A DNA stretch of 64,000 nt, from contig NZ_WMDZ01000001.1 in the NCBI RefSeq assembly GCF_021735935.1, forward strand, positions 2,170,001 to 2,234,000. Reading direction: 5' to 3'. Source of the DNA: Sulfitobacter sp. M39 (GTDB lineage: Bacteria > Pseudomonadota > Alphaproteobacteria > Rhodobacterales > Rhodobacteraceae). Of this stretch, positions 37,109 to 45,972 are shown piece by piece (the first letter of the stretch is position 1; the number at the start of each line of letters is the position of its first letter). The translations under genes were made by a program, and so were the position numbers. The notes under the pieces were generated by a model. That model did not search any database, was not told the DNA's origin, and saw only the letters and a list, made by a program, of their open reading frames with translations.

Positions 37109-37342
37109 ATGGTCAAACAACAGTTTTCTCCATTGTCGCCCGAGGGCTGGATGCTCGCACTATTCAGTTCGAAGGCTGCCCGCAGCGGTTGTGTCGTGCG
37201 GCGGAATGTCAGGGATGTCGAAAGATATGTGGGCCGCCACGCATTCGAGCAAGAACTGCTACGCCGCGGTTATCACGCTGTGGAAAATGCGGGCCAGCTC
37301 GTGATCTTTTGCAATCAGGAACCGATCCGCATTATTGTTTAG
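37109..37342 (+). CDS. Small conserved protein of unknown function
   Basis: A 77-residue protein (MVKQQFSPLSPEGWMLALFSSK...). Similar roseobacter proteins often carry the name N-(5'-phosphoribosyl)anthranilate isomerase, which must be a transferred mistake because the length is a third of a TrpF barrel. The conserved-looking features are SKAARSGCVVRRNVRDVER and the end VIFCNQEPIRIIV. It lies 9 bases after the ribbon-helix-helix gene and is probably in the fumC transcript. Confidence 0.7.
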   Translation: MVKQQFSPLSPEGWMLALFSSKAARSGCVVRRNVRDVERYVGRHAFEQELLRRGYHAVENAGQLVIFCNQEPIRIIV

Positions 37343-37391
37343 GGGTTATCTTCCCAAGAAAAAGCCCCGCGAAATTTAGGAAAATTCCAAT

Positions 37392-38285
37392 TTAGGCGAC
37401 AGAGGCGTCGTAGATCTTTGTGATGTTCTGCCCCAGTGCCGTGTTGAACTCGGCATCCGACATCTTGACGTTCAACCCTTCGGTCAGCGCGCGCGAGAAG
37501 CTGGCGATCATCTTGGGGTTTTGCGTCAAACGCGCGCAGGCGTCTTCGGTCGAATACCCGCCCGACAGCGCCACGACCCGCAGCACATTGGGGTGATCCG
37601 CAAGGCTGTCATAAAGCCCCGCGCGTTCTGGCAGCGTCACCTTGAGCATCACCAGTTCCTCCGCCGACAGCGTGGCCAGGTGCTTCTCGAGCTCGGATTT
37701 CAGGATGTCTTCGGCTTCCGCCTTGCTCTCGGAATGGATGTTCACCTCTGGCTCGATGATCGGGACCAGACCGGCGGCGCAGACGGTTTTGGCGACGGCG
37801 AATTGCTGCGCCACGACCGACGCGATCCCTTCGGCGTTGGCGGATTGGATGACTGACCGTTCCTTGGTGCCAAAGATACCGGCGGCTTTCGCACGCTTCA
37901 GCAGATCGTCCAGCTCGGGCATGGGTTTGAGCAGCTGTACGCCGTTTGCTTCGTCTTCCAGACCTTTGTCGATCTTTAGGAAAGGCACGACGCCGCGGTC
38001 TTCCCACAGCAGTTGGGCCACCGGTTTGCCGTTAATCGTGTTGTCCATCGTGCGTTCGAACAGGATCGCGCCCAGAACTTTGTCAGAGGTGAAATCATCG
38101 GCCAGAATGATCCGCGCGCGCATGTCGTGCATGGCTTGAAACATCTCGGCATCGCCAGAGTAATCGGAGGGTTCAACGCCATAAAGGCTCAGCGCCTTGG
38201 GGGTCGATCCGCCCGACTGGTCCAATGCGGCCACAAATCCCTGCCCTGTTTCCATTTGTGTGCGCTGTGCGTCTGTCGTGGTCAT
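37392..38285 (-). CDS. fda: Class I fructose-bisphosphate aldolase
   Basis: A metal-independent aldolase of 297 residues. The start MTTTDAQRTQMETGQGFVA and ALDQSGGSTPKAL are typical of the bacterial class I enzyme, with the Schiff-base lysine in the strand VMLKVTLPE and the phosphate site ALSGGYSTEDAC. It acts in glycolysis/gluconeogenesis. It is a single gene convergent with the fumC run. Confidence 0.92.
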   Translation of the reverse strand: MTTTDAQRTQMETGQGFVAALDQSGGSTPKALSLYGVEPSDYSGDAEMFQAMHDMRARIILADDFTSDKVLGAILFERTMDNTINGKPVAQLLWEDRGVVPFLKIDKGLEDEANGVQLLKPMPELDDLLKRAKAAGIFGTKERSVIQSANAEGIASVVAQQFAVAKTVCAAGLVPIIEPEVNIHSESKAEAEDILKSELEKHLATLSAEELVMLKVTLPERAGLYDSLADHPNVLRVVALSGGYSTEDACARLTQNPKMIASFSRALTEGLNVKMSDAEFNTALGQNITKIYDASVA

Positions 38286-38354
38286 GATGATCCTGGCCCT
38301 TATTGATTCCGTCGAATGTTCGTTTAACGCATCTATTCCCGCGATGATATATCG

Positions 38355-39707
38355 TTAGCGCCGGACAAAGCGCAGCAAAATGCCGTCTTTTGAACGAACT
38401 GTCAGATGTGCCACGGGAACAGGTGGCTTTTCGCCGACAACCTCTATGCGGTAATCGCGCAGGATACGCGACAGGATCAACGGGCCTTCGACCATGGCAA
38501 AGCCTGCCCCCGGGCAGACCCGCGCACCGGCGCTGAACGGCAGATAGGCGTCGCGCTGGCATTTCTTGCCATTCTCGCTGTGCCATCGCGCCGGATCAAA
38601 CCCGTCGGGATTGTCCCACAGGCGTTCGTGACGATGCAGATGCCACGGGCTGATCACCACCTGTGCCCCACGCGCCACGGTCCGGTCGCGGAACGTCGCG
38701 GGGCAGCTCGCTTCGCGCACCATCATCGGCACGGGGGGATAAAGCCGAAGTGCCTCGCGGAAGACATCGCGGCTTTGTTTGAGCTTGCCCATGACCGCAA
38801 AATCGCATTGGTCGATCGCCTGCGCCTCTTCGGCCAGACGGTCCTGCCAGTCGGGATGGGTCGCCACCAGATACATCGCCCAGGCCAGCGCCGAGGCGCT
38901 CGTCTCGTGGCCTGCAAGAAAGAAGATCGCGACCTGATCGACCATTTCATCGGTGGTAAAGGTAGAGCCGTCTTCGGGGTCGGGCGTGGTCATGATCTTG
39001 GTCGCCAGATCGTCGGGGGCGGTGCCTGCCTTGATCGCCTCCATGCGCTGCGCTGTCAGCGCGGTGATCAACTGACGGATCTTTGCAGCGCTGCGTTTGG
39101 TGTCGCGGCGGAACAGCCGTGGCAGCCAACGGGGCAGCGGCACAAATGCCGCGATGTTCAGGATCGGCTGGCTGCGCTGATAGGTTTTGAATTCGTCAAA
39201 GACCTCGCGCGCCATGTGGTGTTCGATGGGTAGAGAAAACAACGTGCGAAAGATCACATCCGCCGCCGCGTGGCTGGTCTGCGCCTCGACTTCTAGCGGC
39301 GCGCCATCATGAGGGACCAGCCGCGCCGCCGCCGCCTCTGCCGCGTCCCAAATGGCGGGGAATGTCTCGCGCAATCGCCCGCCTTCAAACGCTGGGTCGA
39401 TGATGCGCCGTTGTCGTTTCCAAGTATCACCGTTGGTCAGAAAAACAGAATTTCCAAGCAGCGGCCGCAACCCTTCGCCGATCCGGTTGGACTTGGGATA
39501 ATCGTCGGGGCGCGTCTTGAGCACGGACTGGATCAGATCGGGCTGGTTGATCAGATAACTGCGGAAGAACGGCGTCTTGAACTCTGCCATCCAGGCCCGA
39601 TACAGCCGTGCGGGCTGCGCCGACAGGATGTCTTGGCGAAAGAGCCGCGCATAGCGCCAAAGCGACACTTTCACGGGGCGGCTCTCGGGTTTGGGGGGGA
39701 GCGTCAT
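38355..39707 (-). CDS. Cytochrome P450
   Basis: A soluble 450-residue haem monooxygenase. The I-helix motif FFLAGHETSASAL, the K-helix EALR in SRDVFREALRLYPPVP and the haem-binding FSAGARVCPGAGFAMVEG (axial cysteine) are all intact. No N-terminal membrane anchor and no redox partner gene adjoin it. The ATG overlaps the stop of the upstream hydrolase gene, so the two are translationally coupled and may share a substrate, perhaps a fatty or terpenoid compound; that is speculative. Confidence 0.93.
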   Translation of the reverse strand: MTLPPKPESRPVKVSLWRYARLFRQDILSAQPARLYRAWMAEFKTPFFRSYLINQPDLIQSVLKTRPDDYPKSNRIGEGLRPLLGNSVFLTNGDTWKRQRRIIDPAFEGGRLRETFPAIWDAAEAAAARLVPHDGAPLEVEAQTSHAAADVIFRTLFSLPIEHHMAREVFDEFKTYQRSQPILNIAAFVPLPRWLPRLFRRDTKRSAAKIRQLITALTAQRMEAIKAGTAPDDLATKIMTTPDPEDGSTFTTDEMVDQVAIFFLAGHETSASALAWAMYLVATHPDWQDRLAEEAQAIDQCDFAVMGKLKQSRDVFREALRLYPPVPMMVREASCPATFRDRTVARGAQVVISPWHLHRHERLWDNPDGFDPARWHSENGKKCQRDAYLPFSAGARVCPGAGFAMVEGPLILSRILRDYRIEVVGEKPPVPVAHLTVRSKDGILLRFVRR

Positions 39708-40930
39708 GGGGCGGTAGAGGTGAATTTATTCACCGGTTTGACAATGCGCGACCGGGATGCAGGCCGTCCGGCATAGCGTTCGGCCAAACTGTGCGGGCCG
39801 GCGGTGATCTGGAAATAGTCATAATCCTTAGGCGCATCAAAGGCGCAAAGGTATTGGAAATGCAGCCGGAAGAACCGCCAGCGCAGCTCTTTCCAGCGGG
39901 CTGGGGTCAGCGATTGGGTAAAGGCCGCGGAAAACACCAGCGGCCAGCGTTTATCCTCGGGGGCAACGCCCGACACCGCCACCGGATCGCAAAGCGCAAA
40001 GGCGCAGCCGTCGCCGGGGGCCGTCACATCGACCCATGTCAGATCATCGCATTGGGACAGAAAGCGCAAATCGGCCCGCAGACGGTGGGCATCGCGCAGG
40101 AAGGACACCATCGGCACCACCTGCCCCAAGGTCATAAAGGCCAGCGCAGGCCCGTCAGCAGGGACACGGCCTGCCCGGATCAGATCGGCAAGGATCGACA
40201 CCCCCAGATGCGCGCCCGAGGAATGGCCCACGACCAGCACCTCATCCACATCAGACTTCAGCGCCTGCGCGATGGCATCCCCGAATTCGGTCATGCGCGT
40301 TTCAAGCGCGGGCGGGTTCGCCCCTCGCGTCGCGGCCCCGAAGGCGTAATCATGCATCAGGTAATAGGCATAAAGCTTGCCGTCGTGTTTCTTGAACCAG
40401 CGAAGCACCTGCCAGCCCAGCCCCACAGCAGCGGCGGCGGCGATCCCCTTGAACCACGCAGGCCCGCCAAAGAAGGTCAGCCCCGCGTAGAGCAGCTTGC
40501 CCGCGAGGGCAGCGATCAACAATTGCAGCAACAACATCCCCACCGGATAAAGCGCCGCAATCACCGGCCCCTTGCGCAGCTTCATCAACCGCCACAGCGC
40601 ACCCGACGCGATATAGACCCAAGCCGTCTGCACCAACTGCCCATAGGTCGCGAGGATCGAATTGCTCATGGAGATGCGCACGATGTCTGACCAGACGAGC
40701 ACGTCGACCTGAGCCTCTACATCAACGCCATCGATATGCGCGGCGACGTTCCAGCCGTAGTTCCCGCCGCCCTTCTTGGGCGACAGCGCGATCTGATAGT
40801 CCGAGATCCGCGCCTGTGCGCTGCCTTCCTTGCGGTAAAGCTCGCGGTAACGGCGCGGATGAATGGGGTCATAGCCCGGGATATAGAAAACCCGTCGCGT
40901 CCTGACTGTCTGCTCTATGTTCTCGGCCAT
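39704..40930 (-). CDS. Membrane-associated alpha/beta-hydrolase-like protein of unknown function
   Basis: A 408-residue protein. Residues 1-110 are soluble (RVFYIPGYDPIHPRRYRELY), 110-190 contain two or three hydrophobic segments, and 190-400 include a serine-hydrolase elbow VVGHSSGAHLGVSILADL with the GxSxG pattern. The remaining catalytic residues cannot be assigned with certainty. It overlaps the P450 gene by 4 bases. An esterase or lipase acting with the P450 is plausible but unproven. Confidence 0.75.
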   Translation of the reverse strand: MAENIEQTVRTRRVFYIPGYDPIHPRRYRELYRKEGSAQARISDYQIALSPKKGGGNYGWNVAAHIDGVDVEAQVDVLVWSDIVRISMSNSILATYGQLVQTAWVYIASGALWRLMKLRKGPVIAALYPVGMLLLQLLIAALAGKLLYAGLTFFGGPAWFKGIAAAAAVGLGWQVLRWFKKHDGKLYAYYLMHDYAFGAATRGANPPALETRMTEFGDAIAQALKSDVDEVLVVGHSSGAHLGVSILADLIRAGRVPADGPALAFMTLGQVVPMVSFLRDAHRLRADLRFLSQCDDLTWVDVTAPGDGCAFALCDPVAVSGVAPEDKRWPLVFSAAFTQSLTPARWKELRWRFFRLHFQYLCAFDAPKDYDYFQITAGPHSLAERYAGRPASRSRIVKPVNKFTSTAP

Positions 40931-40986
40931 CGTTCACCCTGTATTTCGCCGCAGCTTAAACAGGTTTTCCGGCAAGAGTAAGGCGC

Positions 40987-41739
40987 CTAACCCAAGGATC
41001 CCAATGCAGGAAATGTTTCCAGCAACCAGAAAGAGAAGGTCGTAAACGCCCCCGTCAGCAGCGCCAGACCGACGACCACCAGCAAGATCCCCATGCCGCG
41101 TTCGATCAGCTTCATATAGGGCTTGATCCGGTTCATGACGTGGGTGGCGCGGGTAATGAACATCGCCGCCAGCAAGAATGGAATACCCAAGCCCGCCGCA
41201 TAGACCCCCAGCAAAAGCGTGCCGCGCGTGACCGATGCTTCGGACGCCGCGAGCGACAGGATCGCGCCAAGCTGCGGCCCGATGCAGGGTGTCCAGCCAA
41301 AGGCGAAGGCCAGCCCAAGGATATAGGCCCCAAAGGACGTGCCGCCCTTGTCGCCCGCATCCAGACGCGCCTCTTGATCGAGAAAGGGAATGCGGAAGAC
41401 GCCCAGGAAATGCAGACCAAAGATGATTACCACGATGCCCGACAGCCGCGCGAAGAGCACCTGATTTTGCAGGAAGAACGCCCCGAAGACCGACGCCGTG
41501 AACCCCAGAATCAGGAAGACCGTGCTCAGCCCCATAACAAAGAACAGTGCCGCGATGACAGCCTTGCGGCGCGCGGCGGCGACCGATGACATATCGTTCA
41601 GGGTTACCCCGCTCATATAGGCGAGGTACGGGGGGACGATGGGCAGGACGCAGGGGCTCAGGAAGCTGATGATCCCGGCGGTCAGCGCGATGAGTATGGC
41701 GGGCAGTAGTCCCGCGTCGATCAGGTCAAATCCAAACAT
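40987..41739 (-). CDS. ccdA: Cytochrome c biogenesis protein CcdA
   Basis: A 250-residue inner-membrane protein with six hydrophobic segments that carries electrons from thioredoxin to the periplasm for cytochrome c maturation. The two cysteines lie in SFLSPCVLPIVPPYLAYMSG and FGWTPCIGPQLGAIL, as in the family. The start at 41739 (MFGFDLIDAG) removes a hydrophilic 44-residue extension that lacks homology. It is divergent from tusA. Confidence 0.93.
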   Translation of the reverse strand: MFGFDLIDAGLLPAILIALTAGIISFLSPCVLPIVPPYLAYMSGVTLNDMSSVAAARRKAVIAALFFVMGLSTVFLILGFTASVFGAFFLQNQVLFARLSGIVVIIFGLHFLGVFRIPFLDQEARLDAGDKGGTSFGAYILGLAFAFGWTPCIGPQLGAILSLAASEASVTRGTLLLGVYAAGLGIPFLLAAMFITRATHVMNRIKPYMKLIERGMGILLVVVGLALLTGAFTTFSFWLLETFPALGSLG

Positions 41740-41843
41740 GACATCAGCCTTAATCTGCTTTGTTCGGCGCGTCACCTGCTGTTGCGCGTGATCCGCGTCA
41801 CAAGGTTGTGGACGCGTTGAAACATGTGGCTTATCTGAGGACC

Positions 41844-42071
41844 ATGACAGATAAAAACTTTCTCGACGCAACGGGGCTTTTGTGCCCCCTGCCCGTGCTC
41901 AAAGCCCGTAAACGCCTGCAATCATTGGCCTCTGGCGATCTTCTGACCGTGCATGCGGATGATCCCGCCGCGATCATCGACATCCCGCATTTCTGTGCCG
42001 AGGCCGGCCACAGCCTTGAAAGCGCCGCGATGGACGAAACGCCGCAGGCCTATGTGATCCGCAAAAAGTAA
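41844..42071 (+). CDS. tusA: TusA-family sulfur-transfer protein
   Basis: A 75-residue protein with the family hallmark LLCPLPVLKARK (Cys14 carries the persulfide). TusA-like proteins relay sulfur for tRNA 2-thiolation, molybdenum cofactor or redox processes; which one cannot be told from sequence. The start at 41844 fits the family length. It lies opposite ccdA, and a terminator separates it from rne. Confidence 0.9.
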   Translation: MTDKNFLDATGLLCPLPVLKARKRLQSLASGDLLTVHADDPAAIIDIPHFCAEAGHSLESAAMDETPQAYVIRKK

Positions 42072-42110
42072 CAGCCCCACTGCCCCACACGCTGCGGATA
42101 CCGCAGATAA

Positions 42111-42138
42111 AAAAGGCAGACCCGAAGGTCTGCCTTTT
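42111..42138. terminator. Bidirectional intrinsic terminator between tusA and rne
   Basis: GGCAGACC (42115-42122) and GGTCTGCC (42127-42134) with a CGAA loop, flanked by AAAA and TTTT. It serves both convergent genes. Confidence 0.85.
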
Positions 42139-42170
42139 GTCGTTTCTATATGTCGGCGCAGGAGCGCTGC

Positions 42171-45098
42171 TTACCCGCCCAAGGACCACCAGCCGCGCCG
42201 CTTGGGCTTGGCGGGTTTTTCGGGCTCCGCCTGCGGGGTCGCCGCGGGCTGCGGAACTTCGGTGACCGGTGGCTCCGGCTGGATTTCCTGCGCCGCAGGT
42301 ATCTCCGTCGGGGTGCTATCGGGCACTTCGGTCGGGGCCGGCGTTTCCTCCACCTCGGCGGGCTGAGACGGCTGCGCGGGCGTTGGCTCCGGCGTAGGGA
42401 TCGGCGTCGGCTCTTTTGCCGGCTCGGGCGTCGGCGCGTCTGGTGTCACCTCTGGCTCGGGCTTGGGCTCGGGGGTTGGCTGCTCTTGCGGCGCAGGTGT
42501 TTCCTCGGGCTTGGGTGCCTCTTCCGCAGCTTCAACCGGGGCGGCCTTGGGCTTGCGCGTGCGGGTCCGTTTGGGTTTTGGCTTGGGCGCGTCTTCGGCG
42601 GCATCCGCGTCGGCAGGGGCCGTCTCCGCAGGTTTCGCGTCCTCGGAGGTCTTGGCGTCCGCGTCTACGGTCGCTTCTGCCGCGGCATCAGCCTTGGGCT
42701 TGCGGGTCCGGCTACGGGTGCGCTTAGGTTTGTCCTGCGGTTTCGCGTCATCAGAAGCGGCGTCTGCAGCCGCATCCGTTTTCGCGTCATCCTTGGCACC
42801 CGCAGTTTCCGCCTCGGTTTGCGCGGGCGCGTCGCTATCGCCGTTGTCACCGTTGTTGTTGCTATCGTCGTTGTTTTCACCGTTGGCGGCATCATCCCCG
42901 TTGGATTTGCCACCCCGACGCCGCCGGCGACGACGACGGCGCTTGGGTTTCCCTTCGCCATCATTGTCATCGTCAGAGCCATTATGCTGGTTCTGCCCGC
43001 CATTGCCGTTGCCGGTGGGTTCATTGTCAGCGTTGTCCGCATCTGCTTCCGCATCGACATCCAGATCGTCGACCTCGTCCATGATGGAGGTATCAACCGA
43101 CACCACATGTTCGATCGGCGTGACAACGCGTGTCGCAGTCTTGAACTTCTCAAGCGAGAAATCGGGGCTGACCAAAGCGGGGTCACCTTCGATGCGCACG
43201 GCCATGCCATAGCGGCCTTCGATATGGGCGATATGTTCGCGCTTCTGGTTCATCAGGAAGTTGGCGATGCCCACAGGCGCGGTGATCAGCACCTCGCGCG
43301 ACCGCTTGCGGGTGCCCTCTTCCTCGATCTGGCGCAGGATTGATAGTGCAAGGTTGTCGTCCGACCGGATCAGGCCGGTGCCGTGGCAAGCGTGGCAAGG
43401 CTGGGTCGTCGCCTCGATCATACCGGGGCGCAGACGCTGGCGCGACATTTCCATCAGGCCAAAGCCGGAAATACGGCCCACCTGAATACGCGCACGGTCG
43501 GTTTTCAGCTTTTCCTTCATCAGCTTTTCAACCGCGGCGTTATTGCGACGCTCGTCCATGTCGATAAAGTCGATGACGATCAGACCGGCCAGATCGCGCA
43601 GACGCAGCTGGCGGGCGACTTCGGCGGCGGCTTCCAGGTTGGTCTTGGTCGCGGTCTGTTCGATGGAGCCTTCTTTCGTGGCCCGGCCCGAGTTCACGTC
43701 GATAGCAACAAGCGCTTCGGTCACACCGATCACGATATACCCGCCCGAAGGCAGCTGTACCGTGGGGTTGAACATGCCCGACAGGTAGCTTTCGACCTGA
43801 TAGCGCGCGAACAAGGGCAGCGTTTCGCTATAAAGCTTCACGTTCTTGGCGTGGGACGGCATGATCATCTTCATGAAGTCCTTGGCGATGCGGTAACCGC
43901 GTTCACCTTCGACAAACACCTCGTCAATCTCGCGGTTGTAAAGGTCGCGGATCGAGCGTTTGATCAGGTCACCTTCTTCATAGATCTTGGCGGGCGCGAT
44001 GGATTTCAGCGTCAGCTCGCGGATCTGTTCCCACAGGCGTTGCAGGTATTCGTAGTCGCGCTTGATCTCGGCCTTGGTGCGTTGTGCACCGGCGGTGCGC
44101 ACGATCAGACCGGCACCTTTTGGCACCTGAATTTCGTTTGCGATCTCTTTCAGCTTCTTGCGGTCCGCAGCGTTGGTGATCTTGCGGCTGATCCCGCCCC
44201 CACGCGCGGTGTTGGGCATGAGCACACAATAACGGCCAGCCAGCGACAGATAGGTTGTCAGCGCGGCACCTTTGTTGCCACGTTCCTCTTTAACGACCTG
44301 CACCAGCAGGATCTGACGCACCTTGACGACTTCCTGGATTTTATAGCGCTTGGGCCGTGGCTTGCGCGCGGTGCGCAGATCGTCGTGGTCATCGTCATCC
44401 GCCACGGATTCGATGCTGTCATCCTTGGAGGACGCATCTTTAGCCTTGGGGCTATCGTCACTGTCATCCGCGTCGTCGCTTTCGTCCTGATCATCGGCAT
44501 CAGGTTTTGCGGCGTCTTTTGCATCTGCTTTGGCGGCCTTGGGCGTGTCAGCCTCTGCCTTGCTGTCATCGCCTTCGGGCTCTTCGACAGGCGTCTCGGC
44601 AACCCGCTCCATCGGAGAGGAGCCTTCTTCATCGTCCAGATCGACGGTCTGCATGCCGTTGATCTGGTCGCTGTCGGTGGCATCCGCGTCTTTGCTGACC
44701 GTCGCGTCATCGGACACGGTGTCTTCGGCCTTGGACTTGCTGCGGCTGCGCGAGCGCGCCCGGCGTTTGGGCTTTTCGTCTTCGTCTTCCTTGGCGGCCT
44801 GCGCTTCGGCATAGGCACGCTCTTCCTCCATCAGCGCCACACGGTCGGCGACGGGGATCTGGTAGTAATCGGGGTGAATTTCCGAAAAGGCGAGGAAACC
44901 ATGACGGTTGCCGCCATAATCCACAAACGCGGCCTGCAACGAAGGTTCGACCCGCGTGACTTTCGCGAGGTAGATATTGCCAGCTAGCTGGCGTTTATTC
45001 TCTGATTCAAAGTCAAATTCTTCGACCTTGTTTCCGTCAACCACGACAACGCGAGTTTCCTCAGCGTGGGTGGCATCGATAAGCATTTTCTTAGGCAT
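42171..45098 (-). CDS. rne: Ribonuclease E/G
   Basis: The start at 45098 gives MPKKMLIDATHAEETRVVVV, the family N-terminus, and 975 residues. The S1 RNA-binding domain is interrupted: its first half (about 35-85) is separated from the second half (RYKIQEVVKVRQILLVQVV, about 265) by some 170 acidic, Asp/Ser/Ala-rich residues. The catalytic core follows with AIDVNSGRAT, VIDFIDM and the zinc-link CHACHGTG. The C-terminal 300 residues are a disordered scaffold with a poly-Arg stretch near residue 690 and a Pro/Glu/Thr-rich end that closes PKRRGWWSLGG. It processes rRNA and mRNA and organises the degradosome. Confidence 0.95.
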   Translation of the reverse strand: MPKKMLIDATHAEETRVVVVDGNKVEEFDFESENKRQLAGNIYLAKVTRVEPSLQAAFVDYGGNRHGFLAFSEIHPDYYQIPVADRVALMEEERAYAEAQAAKEDEDEKPKRRARSRSRSKSKAEDTVSDDATVSKDADATDSDQINGMQTVDLDDEEGSSPMERVAETPVEEPEGDDSKAEADTPKAAKADAKDAAKPDADDQDESDDADDSDDSPKAKDASSKDDSIESVADDDDHDDLRTARKPRPKRYKIQEVVKVRQILLVQVVKEERGNKGAALTTYLSLAGRYCVLMPNTARGGGISRKITNAADRKKLKEIANEIQVPKGAGLIVRTAGAQRTKAEIKRDYEYLQRLWEQIRELTLKSIAPAKIYEEGDLIKRSIRDLYNREIDEVFVEGERGYRIAKDFMKMIMPSHAKNVKLYSETLPLFARYQVESYLSGMFNPTVQLPSGGYIVIGVTEALVAIDVNSGRATKEGSIEQTATKTNLEAAAEVARQLRLRDLAGLIVIDFIDMDERRNNAAVEKLMKEKLKTDRARIQVGRISGFGLMEMSRQRLRPGMIEATTQPCHACHGTGLIRSDDNLALSILRQIEEEGTRKRSREVLITAPVGIANFLMNQKREHIAHIEGRYGMAVRIEGDPALVSPDFSLEKFKTATRVVTPIEHVVSVDTSIMDEVDDLDVDAEADADNADNEPTGNGNGGQNQHNGSDDDNDGEGKPKRRRRRRRRRGGKSNGDDAANGENNDDSNNNGDNGDSDAPAQTEAETAGAKDDAKTDAAADAASDDAKPQDKPKRTRSRTRKPKADAAAEATVDADAKTSEDAKPAETAPADADAAEDAPKPKPKRTRTRKPKAAPVEAAEEAPKPEETPAPQEQPTPEPKPEPEVTPDAPTPEPAKEPTPIPTPEPTPAQPSQPAEVEETPAPTEVPDSTPTEIPAAQEIQPEPPVTEVPQPAATPQAEPEKPAKPKRRGWWSLGG

Positions 45099-45665
45099 AA
45101 ATCCATTTTGCACAGCTGCGCAAACAGCAGCCCCGGTGGGGCGCTGCGAGGCAGGGTATGTCTTGTCAGGGCGATGGGTGACGCGGCTAAAACAGGGCCC
45201 AAAAGGCCGCCTGTCTGTCTGCTCTTGGCGTCTGCGCGCGTCATCGCGGTTCTTCTCCGACATGGGTGGTGCGTACCGCGCCCCCATATCCATTAATTTA
45301 CTGCGGTTGTCCGGCCAAAGGCACGGCGCAATCGTCAGCGGTTCTTGAGCCTTTTTTAAGGGCCTAATCGGTCTGCCTGGTCACCACATGCCGGGGAACC
45401 GAGGCATCGAAACTGTCTGGGGTCTGGTTTGCCATCCAAAGAGGCAAACAGCCCTATCTACAATTAACGGCAGAAGGTACCAAATGACAATGGGAAATCG
45501 CGTTTAGCGGCATTGCAGACACGAGGGCCGATAGCGGAATCACGCCCCCTGCCGCCTTGCTTGACAAGCATCGGTGCTATGGGAAAAGCTTTGCCAGCGG
45601 GTTTATGCCCGTGCCGCAGCCCCGTGACGGGATGCACAAAAATAAGACAGATAAGGATGATACGA
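45099..45665. other. 567-base intergenic region, rne leader and divergent promoters
   Basis: No credible gene. Most of it should be the long 5' untranslated leader of rne, which in other bacteria mediates autoregulation. On the minus strand TTGGTA and TAGATA with a 17-base spacer (about 45457-45485) could be the rne promoter. TTTGCC and GGCAAA (45428-45448) form an inverted repeat. The right-hand part holds the promoter of the small lipoprotein gene. Confidence 0.4.
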
Positions 45666-45950
45666 ATGCATATTTCCCTGCGCGCAGCCCTGTGCCTGCC
45701 GTTTCTGGCGCTTGCCGCCTGCGAAGACATGAGCACAACCGGCGGCAGCGACCCCGAGGGCCCGTCCAAGCGCAGTTGCATCCGTGCCGTGGAAAAACAC
45801 ACCGGCAAATCGGGCGGCACGCTCAACACGACCATCCCTATCGTCGAGACTGGCCAGCATATTGTTGATATCCCCGGCGGCCCGTCGTGGACCTGCTACA
45901 CCGATGAGACCGGTGCAGCACGCGAGCTGATCGAGACGCGGCTCGGCTGA
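45666..45950 (+). CDS. Small lipoprotein of unknown function
   Basis: A 94-residue protein with a lipoprotein signal (MHISLRAALCLPFLALAAC, lipobox LAAC at residue 19), then a Gly/Ser-rich spacer and a small domain with two cysteines (KRSCIRAVEK and SWTCYTDETG). The ATG at 45666 has AAGGATGA upstream. It converges with dctD. No family is recognised. Confidence 0.72.
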   Translation: MHISLRAALCLPFLALAACEDMSTTGGSDPEGPSKRSCIRAVEKHTGKSGGTLNTTIPIVETGQHIVDIPGGPSWTCYTDETGAARELIETRLG

Positions 45951-45972
45951 GCCTTACGTCAACATGCGGCGC

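Noticed and set aside
43383..44987. 534-codon plus-strand frame opposite rne
   Set aside because: Antisense shadow of the well-conserved RNase E catalytic and S1 regions.
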